27,754 nt of DNA from the NCBI GenBank assembly GCA_002430605.1, contig DJBY01000049.1:23236-50989 (forward strand). The letters are read 5' to 3'. The notes under the pieces were generated by a model, which saw only the letters and a list, made by a program, of their open reading frames with translations, was not told the origin of the DNA and did not search any database. The stretch's first letter is position 1. The number at the start of each line of letters is the position of its first letter. Both the position numbers and the translations under genes were made by a program. Source of the stretch: Opitutia bacterium UBA5964 (lineage in GTDB: Bacteria > Verrucomicrobiota > Verrucomicrobiia > Opitutales > Coraliomargaritaceae). Shown here one piece after another: positions 1-7,095 of this stretch.

Positions 1-230
1 ACTTTCTTGGCCGGCACTTTCTTGGCTGGCACTTTTTTGGCTACGACCTTCTTGGCAGGGGACTTTTTGTTCGCGACCTTCTTTGCCGGCGCTTTTTTAG
101 CTACGCTCTTTTTGACTGGCGCTTTTTTAGCAGGGGCCATTTTCTTCGCGACTTTTTTTGCGGGCGCTTTTTTGGCGGCGGCTTTTTTGGTCACTGTTTT
201 TTTTGCGGTGGTCTTTTTCGCTGCGGGCAT
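1..230 (-). CDS. Lys/Ala-rich repeat protein, N-terminal part only (possible RpoD N-terminal extension or histone H1-like protein)
   Basis: The reading frame starts at an ATG 37 nt after the dnaG stop and runs off the window edge, so only about 76 residues are visible. It opens MPAAKKTTAKKTVTKK and is almost entirely Lys-Lys pairs spaced by two to four residues from Ala, Pro, Val, Thr or Ser (unit roughly AKKxP). There is no acidic residue in the visible part, so it is strongly basic and probably disordered and nucleic-acid binding. Two readings fit. One is a small histone H1/Hc1-like protein. The other is a basic N-terminal extension of the primary sigma factor, because rpoD follows dnaG in the classical macromolecular-synthesis operon. 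I favour the sigma-factor reading from position only; the downstream sequence is needed to decide. The plus-strand frame rich in Phe/Leu/Ala-Gly here is only its antisense shadow. Confidence 0.7.
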   Translation of the reverse strand, partial: MPAAKKTTAKKTVTKKAAAKKAPAKKVAKKMAPAKKAPVKKSVAKKAPAKKVANKKSPAKKVVAKKVPAKKVPAKK

Positions 231-267
231 AATATGGTGTGGTTGCTTGGAAAGGGGACGAATTTGT

Positions 268-2100
268 TTAAATTTTGAGCTGGTGTGGTGCGGCGAGTTC
301 GTTGCTAGCGGCTTTTACTTTGCGCATCAGGCCTAGTTGATCTTCGGGCGATGCGTTGGCTACTTTTTGCCTTAGAGTATTAAGTTGATTTTTTAAGTAG
401 TTGTTGTATAGGAAGTTGAGGTATTTGTTGATTTGATGCTCAGCTAAATCGACTTCAACGTCTAGGTCTCTAGAGTGAAGGTCGGCCATTAGTTGGCGGT
501 CTTCAATTGTGTCGATGAGATTTTCGATATTTGAGGTATCTTCAATCAACCCTTCGCGTAGTTCGGCGAGGATGCGTTTGAGGAGACGGCCGGCTGGCGA
601 TGTGCTATTAATCCAATCGTAATCAATTATTTCTGAGATTGCTGCGCTGTGTTCGGGAAAGTGTAAAACGAGCCAAAGTAGCTCCCATGTGCCGTCTGTC
701 AATAGCGTGTCTGTACTGACTTGTTTGGTGGATGTTTGCTGATTCTGACCTTGGTTGTACGCCTGAGGCTTTGGGGATTTTTTGAAATCAAGCAGTGCGG
801 CGTGCGAATCGATATTTAGAAGCTTTGAGGCGGTCTGTATGTAATCTTCGCGGGCAACCTCGGAAGGTACGTGCTGTAATAGATCGAAGATGTTGCGTAG
901 AGCCGTGGTTTTCTCGTTGGTGCTTGGGGCGCGGCCTTCGGGGAGGCTTTCGGAGATGGCCAGCTCGATGGCACTTTTTGAGTTTGCGCGGAGCGGCTCA
1001 AGTGCTTCGGCGCCGTGCTGGCGCAGCAGGTCGTCGGGGTCGGCTTTTTCCGGTAGCATTAGATAGCGGAACTCGAGGCCCGCCTTGAAGGCTAGTGGTA
1101 GGGCGCGCAGGGCCGCTTTGCGGCCTGCTTTGTCGCCATCCAGTAAACATTCGACGGTATTGGGCTGGTAGCGCCGCATCAGATGGAGTTGATCATCGGT
1201 GATCGCGGTGCCCTGTGGGGCGACCGCGGTGTGCAGGCCGACCGACCAGCAGCGGATCGCGTCGAGTTGACCTTCAACGAGGAGGAAGCTGCCGCCTTCT
1301 TTAAGGTGCGTGCGGGCGTGATCCATACCGAACAGGATGCGGCCTTTGTGGAAGATCTGCGTTTCTGGGGAGTTGACGTATTTGGCTTCACGGGCTGGAT
1401 CGTCTTCGGGGGTTTGCTCGAGTTGACGCGCGGTAAAGGCGACGACGCGCCCTTGCACATCGCGAATCGGCACCATGAGTCGGCCGCGGAAACGTGATTT
1501 GAAATTGTCGTGAAAGTTTTCGTTGTCGCGGGCAAAGAACAATCCGCTTTGACGCATCGCGGCGGCGGGGATGCCGCGCTCCTTAAAGTAGAGCGCGAGT
1601 GCATTACGCGCGACGGGCGCATAGCCGATTTTGACTTCGTCTGCGGTCTCCATCGTAAAACCGCGTTGATCTTGCCAATATTCGCGCACGGGAGCGGCTT
1701 CTTCGGAGTCAATAAATTGCTGGTGAAACCAAGTCGTGGCGAGTTCATGGATTTCGAAGATCTGCTTGCGCAGCGACATTTCTTCGCGGGACGGGCCACC
1801 GGCTTCGTATTCGAGGGTGATATTAAACTTCTTGGCAATGAACTCGATGGCTTCAGGGAATTCGAGGTTCTCGACCTTCATGATGAAGGTGAAGCAGTCG
1901 CCGCCTTCGCCAGTGCTAAAGCATTTATAGAAGCCGCGGTCGGGGTGGACGTAAAACGACGGGGTCTTCTCCTGAGTAAACGGGCTGAGGCCTTTCCATG
2001 AACTACCAGCTCGCTTGAGTTCGACGTAGGGAGAAACGAGATCCACCAAATTCACCTGGTGCTTGATCGTTTCGACTGATTTTTGCGCAATGCGGGCCAC
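268..2100 (-). CDS. dnaG: DNA primase DnaG with degenerate zinc-binding domain
   Basis: This 610-residue protein is of normal DnaG length. DnaG makes RNA primers for DNA replication together with the DnaB helicase. The N-terminal zinc-domain region (about 1-100) has the family frame (KGLSPFTQEKTPSF, then FYKCFSTGEGGD), but the usual Cys-His-Cys-Cys ligands read Ser39, Thr42, Cys60, Thr63. The catalytic core follows, with FRGRLMVPI at about 204-212. The TOPRIM domain has VEGQLD (Glu276, Asp280) and LDGDKAG (Asp321, Asp323), the expected metal-binding acidic residues. The rest should be the helicase-interaction domain, which is poorly conserved. The gene sits between a TPR lipoprotein (51 nt upstream) and a lysine-rich protein (37 nt downstream) on the same strand, probably as one transcript. 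Identity is very secure; the loss of zinc ligands is read directly from the sequence. Confidence 0.96.
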   Translation of the reverse strand: MARIAQKSVETIKHQVNLVDLVSPYVELKRAGSSWKGLSPFTQEKTPSFYVHPDRGFYKCFSTGEGGDCFTFIMKVENLEFPEAIEFIAKKFNITLEYEAGGPSREEMSLRKQIFEIHELATTWFHQQFIDSEEAAPVREYWQDQRGFTMETADEVKIGYAPVARNALALYFKERGIPAAAMRQSGLFFARDNENFHDNFKSRFRGRLMVPIRDVQGRVVAFTARQLEQTPEDDPAREAKYVNSPETQIFHKGRILFGMDHARTHLKEGGSFLLVEGQLDAIRCWSVGLHTAVAPQGTAITDDQLHLMRRYQPNTVECLLDGDKAGRKAALRALPLAFKAGLEFRYLMLPEKADPDDLLRQHGAEALEPLRANSKSAIELAISESLPEGRAPSTNEKTTALRNIFDLLQHVPSEVAREDYIQTASKLLNIDSHAALLDFKKSPKPQAYNQGQNQQTSTKQVSTDTLLTDGTWELLWLVLHFPEHSAAISEIIDYDWINSTSPAGRLLKRILAELREGLIEDTSNIENLIDTIEDRQLMADLHSRDLDVEVDLAEHQINKYLNFLYNNYLKNQLNTLRQKVANASPEDQLGLMRKVKAASNELAAPHQLKI

Positions 2101-2151
2101 GTATTATATATGTAGGAAGCGGGTGGTGCTGAAAAATGGTCTACTCGAGGC

Positions 2152-3807
2152 TCAGCGGAGTCGAGTGATGGCGGCTTCAGCCTCGTTGCGAAGCGGGTGA
2201 TTCGGCGCGAGCTGGATGAAGCGTTCATAGAGTAAGATTGCGGAGGAATTGTTCCCGCTGATTCGCTCATAGCCGCGGGCGAGTGAGAGGGCGATCTCGG
2301 GGCTGCGAGGAAAGCGATCGTAGGCGGTCTCCAGTTCGGCGAGGAAGTCTTCTGGCTTTTTTGTACGCTGAATCACACGTAGATAGTCGAGGGTGTAGTC
2401 GATCTCTTGCGGGGCGAGTCGTGTGGCCTCAAGTGCCGTGGTCTCGGCGTTCTTAGCTTGTCCGTCGAGTCGGTAGGCGAGCGAGAGTTGATTCCAGATG
2501 TCGGCGCGGGCGTTGGCACGGCCGAGTGCTTGCCAGTAGAGCTGGATGGCTTGTTTGTAGTCGTGCTCCATGGATGCGCTTTCGGCATCTGCTAGCAGCT
2601 GTTCCAAGCTGCGTGGTGTCAGTGTGGGGCGAATTGCGGGTGCCGCCTCGAGGGCGGCCTCGCTAGTTGTGATGACGACGTCGGGCGCGATGGTGTCGTT
2701 AAGGTCGGAGGTGCCGACAGAGTAATCGGTGGTCGCGCCTTCGCTCTGTTGGTCGTAGGTGAGCGCCGGTTCGGCTGGTTCGATGGCAATGTTTGGGTCG
2801 AAGATGATAGCGGCTGCGCTGCTCGCGGATTCGGCTTCTAATGCGGGTGTGTTGGCCATGGCTTCGGCGCGCTCCATGTCCACGATGATTTGTGCCTTCC
2901 CAGATGTGGCCTCGTCAGCGTCAATGATTGTTAGGTCGGTTGCGGCAGCTTCTGCTGAGGTGCTGGCTGCGAGTTTGGCGGCAGCTTCTTTAGTGGCTTT
3001 GGTTTTGGCCAGTTCTGCTTGCATGGCTACTTGAGCACTGCGCCAACGTTCGAGTTCGCCGCGGGCGTTGGCCCATTCACTGGCATCGACAGCACCAGGG
3101 AATTGTTGATCGAGTTGAGTGATGGCTGTTTCGGCGGCGGTCCAGTTTTTGTTGCGAAGGTGGATCTCAAGAAGACCGAAGAGTGCGGGGAGCGCGTTGG
3201 GGTCGTCGCTGTTGGCGGCGATGCTTAGCCAACGTTCGGCCTGTGGTAGGTTGTCGAGTTGCTTAAAAAGTGTGCCGATTGCGACTGCAGTTTCTGCCGC
3301 GGGTGTACTGTTTTCTGGATCGATGCCTTTTAGATAAGCGTCTAGCGCTGGCTGAGTCTGCTGTGCTTGTGCGCGGAATTCGCCGAGGCGTAGCCACAGT
3401 TCGGCGTTGATGGCGTCGGGCTCGACAGCGAACAGCGCTTCGAGTAGATCGTAAGCGGCGGCGGATTGGTTGGCATTTTCTTGCGCGCGGTAGGTTTGGT
3501 AGAGGAGTTCTACGTCGCCCGGTGCCAGAGAATAAGCGGCGCTGAGGTAGAAGGCAGCTTCGGAGGTATTGCCAAGCTCGTGGTGGATGTCACCGATTTT
3601 TCGAATGATTTCGGGGTCGTTGGGGTATGCTTGAGCGAGCGTTTCGAGTGTGGCGAGTGCTGCTGTCTCGTCTCCAGCGGCGCGTTGTTGTGCGGCGTCA
3701 TTGAGGCTGTTGGCTCTTTTTTCTTCTGGCCCGCTGCAACCTGCGAAAATCGCGAGTGTCAGAGGGATTAGGATGGAGATTACTTTTTTGGTGTTTGCTT
3801 TTAGCAT
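2152..3807 (-). CDS. TPR-repeat lipoprotein
   Basis: I start this 551-residue protein at MLKANTKK rather than 16 codons upstream, because this gives a clean lipoprotein signal: basic N-terminus, hydrophobic stretch, and lipobox IFAGC with Cys24. The mature protein should be lipid-anchored in the envelope. Residues about 33-255 form tetratricopeptide-type helical repeats (for example the stretches around 60-95 and 205-240). A linker at about 256-400 is rich in Ala, Thr and Glu and looks disordered. A second TPR block fills about 403-551, with typical W/Y-LAxAY and LAP motifs. TPR arrays are protein-interaction scaffolds, and the sequence gives no partner or enzymatic function. It is followed 51 nt later by dnaG and is divergent from the exported DUF362-like gene. 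No strong Shine-Dalgarno sequence is visible. Confidence 0.85.
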   Translation of the reverse strand: MLKANTKKVISILIPLTLAIFAGCSGPEEKRANSLNDAAQQRAAGDETAALATLETLAQAYPNDPEIIRKIGDIHHELGNTSEAAFYLSAAYSLAPGDVELLYQTYRAQENANQSAAAYDLLEALFAVEPDAINAELWLRLGEFRAQAQQTQPALDAYLKGIDPENSTPAAETAVAIGTLFKQLDNLPQAERWLSIAANSDDPNALPALFGLLEIHLRNKNWTAAETAITQLDQQFPGAVDASEWANARGELERWRSAQVAMQAELAKTKATKEAAAKLAASTSAEAAATDLTIIDADEATSGKAQIIVDMERAEAMANTPALEAESASSAAAIIFDPNIAIEPAEPALTYDQQSEGATTDYSVGTSDLNDTIAPDVVITTSEAALEAAPAIRPTLTPRSLEQLLADAESASMEHDYKQAIQLYWQALGRANARADIWNQLSLAYRLDGQAKNAETTALEATRLAPQEIDYTLDYLRVIQRTKKPEDFLAELETAYDRFPRSPEIALSLARGYERISGNNSSAILLYERFIQLAPNHPLRNEAEAAITRLR

Positions 3808-3925
3808 AAGCAGCAATTTGTTGCGAAGGGTGTGTATTACTGGAGATAAGACCACAGTGTTACCGTCACTCTCGTTTCCCTTGTTTGGGTGTCAAGTGGA
3901 TAGGCGGGCGTTGTACCTTGATTGG

Positions 3926-5050
3926 ATGCTGTTTCGCTGGATTTGCGGGGCGTTGATTCTCTTGGGTGTTTTTTTGGCGCCGTCGCTTGCGAGTGCTCAG
4001 GAGGGCTTGCCGCCGCGTGCGCCATTGGGCTTGGTCTGGGAGGTGCCACTGTTAGAGGGAGAACTTTATTACTCCGAAGTGTCGGCTTTGGTTGAGGCCT
4101 ATGAAGCTAAGGTGGGCACTTCATTAGCACCGAGGCAGCGAGGCAAGGTCGGCATTAAGGTAAACACACGGAGTGGTCGTGGTTTGAGTACGCCGTTGCA
4201 ATTGCTTCGAGCAGTGATCGAGGTGTTCGAAGCACGTGGCTTTGCGCGCGAGTCGATTTTGATTGTGGACTATTCAGCGCATCAGTTGCGGCAGGCTGGC
4301 ATCATGCCTTCGATCAGTTCGGATCTAGGTGATTTTGAGGGTTGCCCAGTGTATGCGCTCGATAGTGAGCAGCATTATGATCTGGATTGGTTTTATGATA
4401 GCCCGCTGCCGCCGAGCTTAAATCAGGAGCCGCAGTTGTTCGGTGGCTTGGGGCGCGGCAGTAGCGCGCTGGAGGCAGGTGCAAAGGAGCGTAAAAGTTT
4501 TTTGGCCGCGCCGCTCTTGTTTGAGGTGGATTTTTGGGTGAATTTGGCGGTCGGCGTGGATGATGCTGCACTGGGTGTGGATGGTGCCTTGGCGAATGCG
4601 ACCTTGTGGAATGTAAGCAACAGCCAGCGCTTTCTTGGCAATGAGGCGACTGCTTCGTCGGCCGTTGCAGAGATCGCTGCGATTCCGGAGCTGAGAGAGC
4701 GAATGCTGCTGCATTTTATTTCGCTGGATCGCTATCAGTATATTGGTGGCCCGCGTTTCAAATCCCGCTATTCTCGATCGGAGCCGTTACTATGGATGAG
4801 TTCCGATCCAGTCGCAATTGATCGTTTATTGTGTGATAGGATCAATAAGCATAGGCTGTTGGACGGTTTTCCAGAGATTTCGCCGCTGCCACGGCAGTTG
4901 CCCTTCGCTGCCAGTCTTGGCTTAGGGGTGTTTGAGAAATCGCGGATTCGTTTGCAGCGTTTGGCATTGGTTGCACCGGCAAAAAGCGACCAATCATTTT
5001 CAGAGGGGTACGATGAGATCTTGTCGAATCGGGACTCCGAGATAGAATAA
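3926..5050 (+). CDS. Exported DUF362-like protein
   Basis: This is a 374-residue protein. The open frame extends further upstream, but that part overlaps the divergent TPR gene antisense. The ATG at 3926 gives a good Sec signal peptide (MLFRWICGALILLGVFLAP..., likely cut after ASA at residue 24), so I use it. Conserved-looking stretches are VGIKVN and GRGLSTPLQLLRAVIEVF near residues 70-100, and SSDPVAIDRLLCDRIN near 292-307. They resemble DUF362 family proteins, whose function is largely unknown; many members carry 4Fe-4S motifs, but no CxxCxxC cluster is present here. The protein is probably periplasmic. It is followed 59 nt later by nuoA on the same strand, but nothing shows a functional link. 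The DUF362 assignment is moderately confident; the export signal is clear. Confidence 0.75.
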   Translation: MLFRWICGALILLGVFLAPSLASAQEGLPPRAPLGLVWEVPLLEGELYYSEVSALVEAYEAKVGTSLAPRQRGKVGIKVNTRSGRGLSTPLQLLRAVIEVFEARGFARESILIVDYSAHQLRQAGIMPSISSDLGDFEGCPVYALDSEQHYDLDWFYDSPLPPSLNQEPQLFGGLGRGSSALEAGAKERKSFLAAPLLFEVDFWVNLAVGVDDAALGVDGALANATLWNVSNSQRFLGNEATASSAVAEIAAIPELRERMLLHFISLDRYQYIGGPRFKSRYSRSEPLLWMSSDPVAIDRLLCDRINKHRLLDGFPEISPLPRQLPFAASLGLGVFEKSRIRLQRLALVAPAKSDQSFSEGYDEILSNRDSEIE

Positions 5051-5109
5051 TTACCGATGTGCGAAGAAACACCTTGAACTGAGGCGAAAAGCGTCCTTCT
5101 TTCCTTCTT

Positions 5110-5484
5110 ATGCAGATCGCGGACTATTATCCGATTCTTATTCAATTTTCTATCGCAGCCAGTATTGGCGCGGTCGTTCTGGTAGCGTCGCATATTTTTG
5201 GGCAGCGCGGCACTTCGGTTGGCGTCAAAGATACGCCTTACGAGTGTGGCATGTTGGCTGAAGGCTCAGGCCATGCGCGGTTTGCGGTGAAGTTCTATGT
5301 CACAGCGATGCTTTTCATCCTGTTCGATATCGAAGTCATCTTTCTGATGCCCTGGGTGCTGGTCTTTCGCGAGTTCCTGGCTGTAAGCTTGCCGATTTTA
5401 TTGCCGATTTTCTTCTTCCTCTTTGTGATGGTCCTTGGACTTTTCTACGAGTTGAAGAAGGGTGCGATTGAGTGGGATCAGTAA
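5110..5484 (+). CDS. nuoA: NADH-quinone oxidoreductase subunit A (complex I), solitary gene
   Basis: This 124-residue protein is the usual size for NuoA/ND3, a membrane subunit of respiratory complex I near the quinone site. It has three hydrophobic segments at about 10-30, 64-86 and 92-114. Between the first two lies the family loop with YECG (Cys46). The second segment carries the hallmark KFYVTAMLFILFDIEVIFLMPW, including Asp73 and Glu75 (abbreviated here from positions 61-82). The start has no clear Shine-Dalgarno; the leader just before it is pyrimidine-rich. In most bacteria nuoA leads a nuoABCDE... operon. Here no nuoB or other nuo gene follows; the next gene is a signalling fusion protein 138 nt downstream. 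The remaining subunits must be elsewhere in the genome if the complex is functional. Confidence 0.95.
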   Translation: MQIADYYPILIQFSIAASIGAVVLVASHIFGQRGTSVGVKDTPYECGMLAEGSGHARFAVKFYVTAMLFILFDIEVIFLMPWVLVFREFLAVSLPILLPIFFFLFVMVLGLFYELKKGAIEWDQ

Positions 5485-5622
5485 GCTGGTCCGGCTTGGC
5501 TTGTTCGCAGTGTTCTCGTTCTGTTGCTTGGTCTGGGCCTACGGGTTCATACGCTGCTGTTATTTATTCTCTTATTTATTCAAACCCTTTGACATTAGAC
5601 GCTCACGTTTCACATATAAGCT

Positions 5623-6981
5623 ATGCGTATTGACCGCTACATCGCTCAAAATCGTGTGATCGACCTCGAGAGCACCGACTTCAAGGGTGCGTTGTCGGAA
5701 CTGCTGAACGTTTGCGATTTATCGAAAGAAAGGAAGCTGACAAAGAAGGGGCTGCTGAGGAATCTGTTGGATCGGGAGAAGCAGATGACGACTTATTTAG
5801 GCAGCGGTGTGTGCTTGCCGCATACGCGGGTGCCGATGAAGCGTAACTATATGATCGCCGTGGGGCGTTGTCCGGATGGTTTGCGCTATGATGGGCAAAC
5901 TGAGTATCAAGGCATCCGCTACGTCTTTCTATTACTCGCCTCTGAAAACGCGCGGAGTTATTTATATAGCTTAGCGTCGCTTGCTCGTGTGTTTCAGGAT
6001 GACTCGCGCATGGAGCGCTTGGCAGCGGCCGAATCGTTGCCAGACTTTCGCCGTGAGCTAAAGTCGGTATTCGGCGGGGATGAGGTCAAGCCGCGTCGCC
6101 GCCATGATCGATTTAATAATTTAATTTTGAAGGAGGCGGCAAAGATCGCCAAAGGGGCGAACTGCACTTCGGTGTTGGTTTTTGGTGATACTTTTGGCGG
6201 AGGGGTTGAAGTAGGGCGAATGTTTAAGGGGTTTAAAACAGTGCTGATCGCACATGGCACATCAGATTCAGTGACAGAGCGTAAAGATATTGATGCGGTC
6301 TTGCCGATTCGTTCGTTTAGTAATCATCGCTTTTCTCAATTGCGCAGTGCGGTGTTAATTGGCCTGACGCGCGGTATCTTTTCGAGTACTGAGCGCCTGT
6401 GCTGTGTGGGTGGGCTGCCGCAAAGTAATCAATTCGACAGTATTACGGTGGTCGATGTGGAGCGTGAATTTCAGACCATGCTGATGCAAAAGTCCGATAT
6501 GCTGCCGGCGGGAGTCAAGGCTGAGGTGGTCGAGCGCGTGCTCGCCATTGCCACTGAGCTCGCGGTTGAAGGCCGGGAGGGGCACCCTGTCGGTTGCTTG
6601 TTTGTATTAGGTAATTCAGATAAAATCATCGAATATACTAAGCCGCTTATCTTGAATCCATTCTATGGATATAAGGATGAGGATCGAAACATCCTGAACC
6701 CGTTCATGGATGAAACGGTCAAAGAGCTCTCTTCGATTGATGGGGCATTTATTATTCGTGGCGATGGGGTGTTGATTTCCGCAGGTTCATTGATTCATGC
6801 GCCAGACTATACGCATAATCTGCCCAGTGGGTTTGGTAGTCGTCATGCCGCGGCTGCGTCGATCACTCAGGTCGAAGATTGTCTGTGCGTTGTCGTTTCG
6901 GGCAGCACCGGGCAGGTCACACTGTTCCGACGCGGCGAGATGTTGCCACTGATCGAAAAAGCAATGGTGCGTAATAGTTGA
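5623..6981 (+). CDS. PTS EIIA-type domain + pyruvate-kinase-C-like domain + diadenylate cyclase (DAC/DisA_N) domain fusion
   Basis: This 452-residue soluble protein appears to have three domains. Residues 1-150 look like a type-2 (fructose/mannitol/nitrogen-PTS) EIIA domain: LLDREKQMTTYLGSGVCLPH contains the REx..T..G..xxPH signature, and His67 is the expected phosphorylated histidine. Residues about 165-283 form an alpha/beta region (KEAAKIAKGANCTSVLVFGD, then FKTVLIAHG) like the C-terminal domain of pyruvate kinase. Residues about 300-445 match the diadenylate cyclase fold, with DGAFIIRGDG (DGA at 373-375) and GFGSRHAAAAS (RHA at 407-409, where many bacterial cyclases have RHR), followed by VVVSGSTGQV. 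DAC enzymes join two ATP into cyclic di-AMP. There is no transmembrane helix. It is not adjacent to other PTS or potassium-transport genes. The EIIA and DAC calls are strong; the middle domain is tentative, and catalytic activity is inferred. Confidence 0.85.
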   Translation: MRIDRYIAQNRVIDLESTDFKGALSELLNVCDLSKERKLTKKGLLRNLLDREKQMTTYLGSGVCLPHTRVPMKRNYMIAVGRCPDGLRYDGQTEYQGIRYVFLLLASENARSYLYSLASLARVFQDDSRMERLAAAESLPDFRRELKSVFGGDEVKPRRRHDRFNNLILKEAAKIAKGANCTSVLVFGDTFGGGVEVGRMFKGFKTVLIAHGTSDSVTERKDIDAVLPIRSFSNHRFSQLRSAVLIGLTRGIFSSTERLCCVGGLPQSNQFDSITVVDVEREFQTMLMQKSDMLPAGVKAEVVERVLAIATELAVEGREGHPVGCLFVLGNSDKIIEYTKPLILNPFYGYKDEDRNILNPFMDETVKELSSIDGAFIIRGDGVLISAGSLIHAPDYTHNLPSGFGSRHAAAASITQVEDCLCVVVSGSTGQVTLFRRGEMLPLIEKAMVRNS

Positions 6982-7011
6982 TCGTTGATCGTTGAGGATT
7001 GATGGTTGATG
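6977..7011 (+). repeat. Five tandem degenerate heptamers (GTTGATC-like)
   Basis: Five consecutive 7-nt units can be read here: GTTGATC, GTTGATC, GTTGAGG, ATTGATG, GTTGATG. The array begins inside the last codons of the diadenylate cyclase fusion gene, so its stop codon TGA (6979-6981) lies in the first unit. The rest of the 114-nt gap before trpA holds a second small direct repeat, ACAACTTCC, at about 7070-7089. No terminator-like hairpin is visible in the gap. Confidence 0.75.
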
Positions 7012-7095
7012 GTGCCTCCAAGATTTTTGCTTATTTCAGCTAAGAACTGATTTCCAGTTCGCCAACGAACAACTTCCCACAAACAACTTCCGACT

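Noticed and set aside
7..336. Plus-strand frame of 109 codons rich in Phe-Leu-Ala-Gly repeats
   Set aside because: It is the exact antisense of the lysine-rich repeat gene; its repeat pattern follows from the AAA/AAG codons on the other strand.
5589..5620. Promoter-like TTGACA and TATAAG before the cyclase fusion gene
   Set aside because: The spacing is 20 nt, which is too long, and the implied start of transcription would fall inside the coding region at 5623.
5462..5659. 65-codon frame between nuoA and the cyclase fusion
   Set aside because: It overlaps both neighbours in another frame, shows no domain, and its middle is ordinary intergenic sequence.
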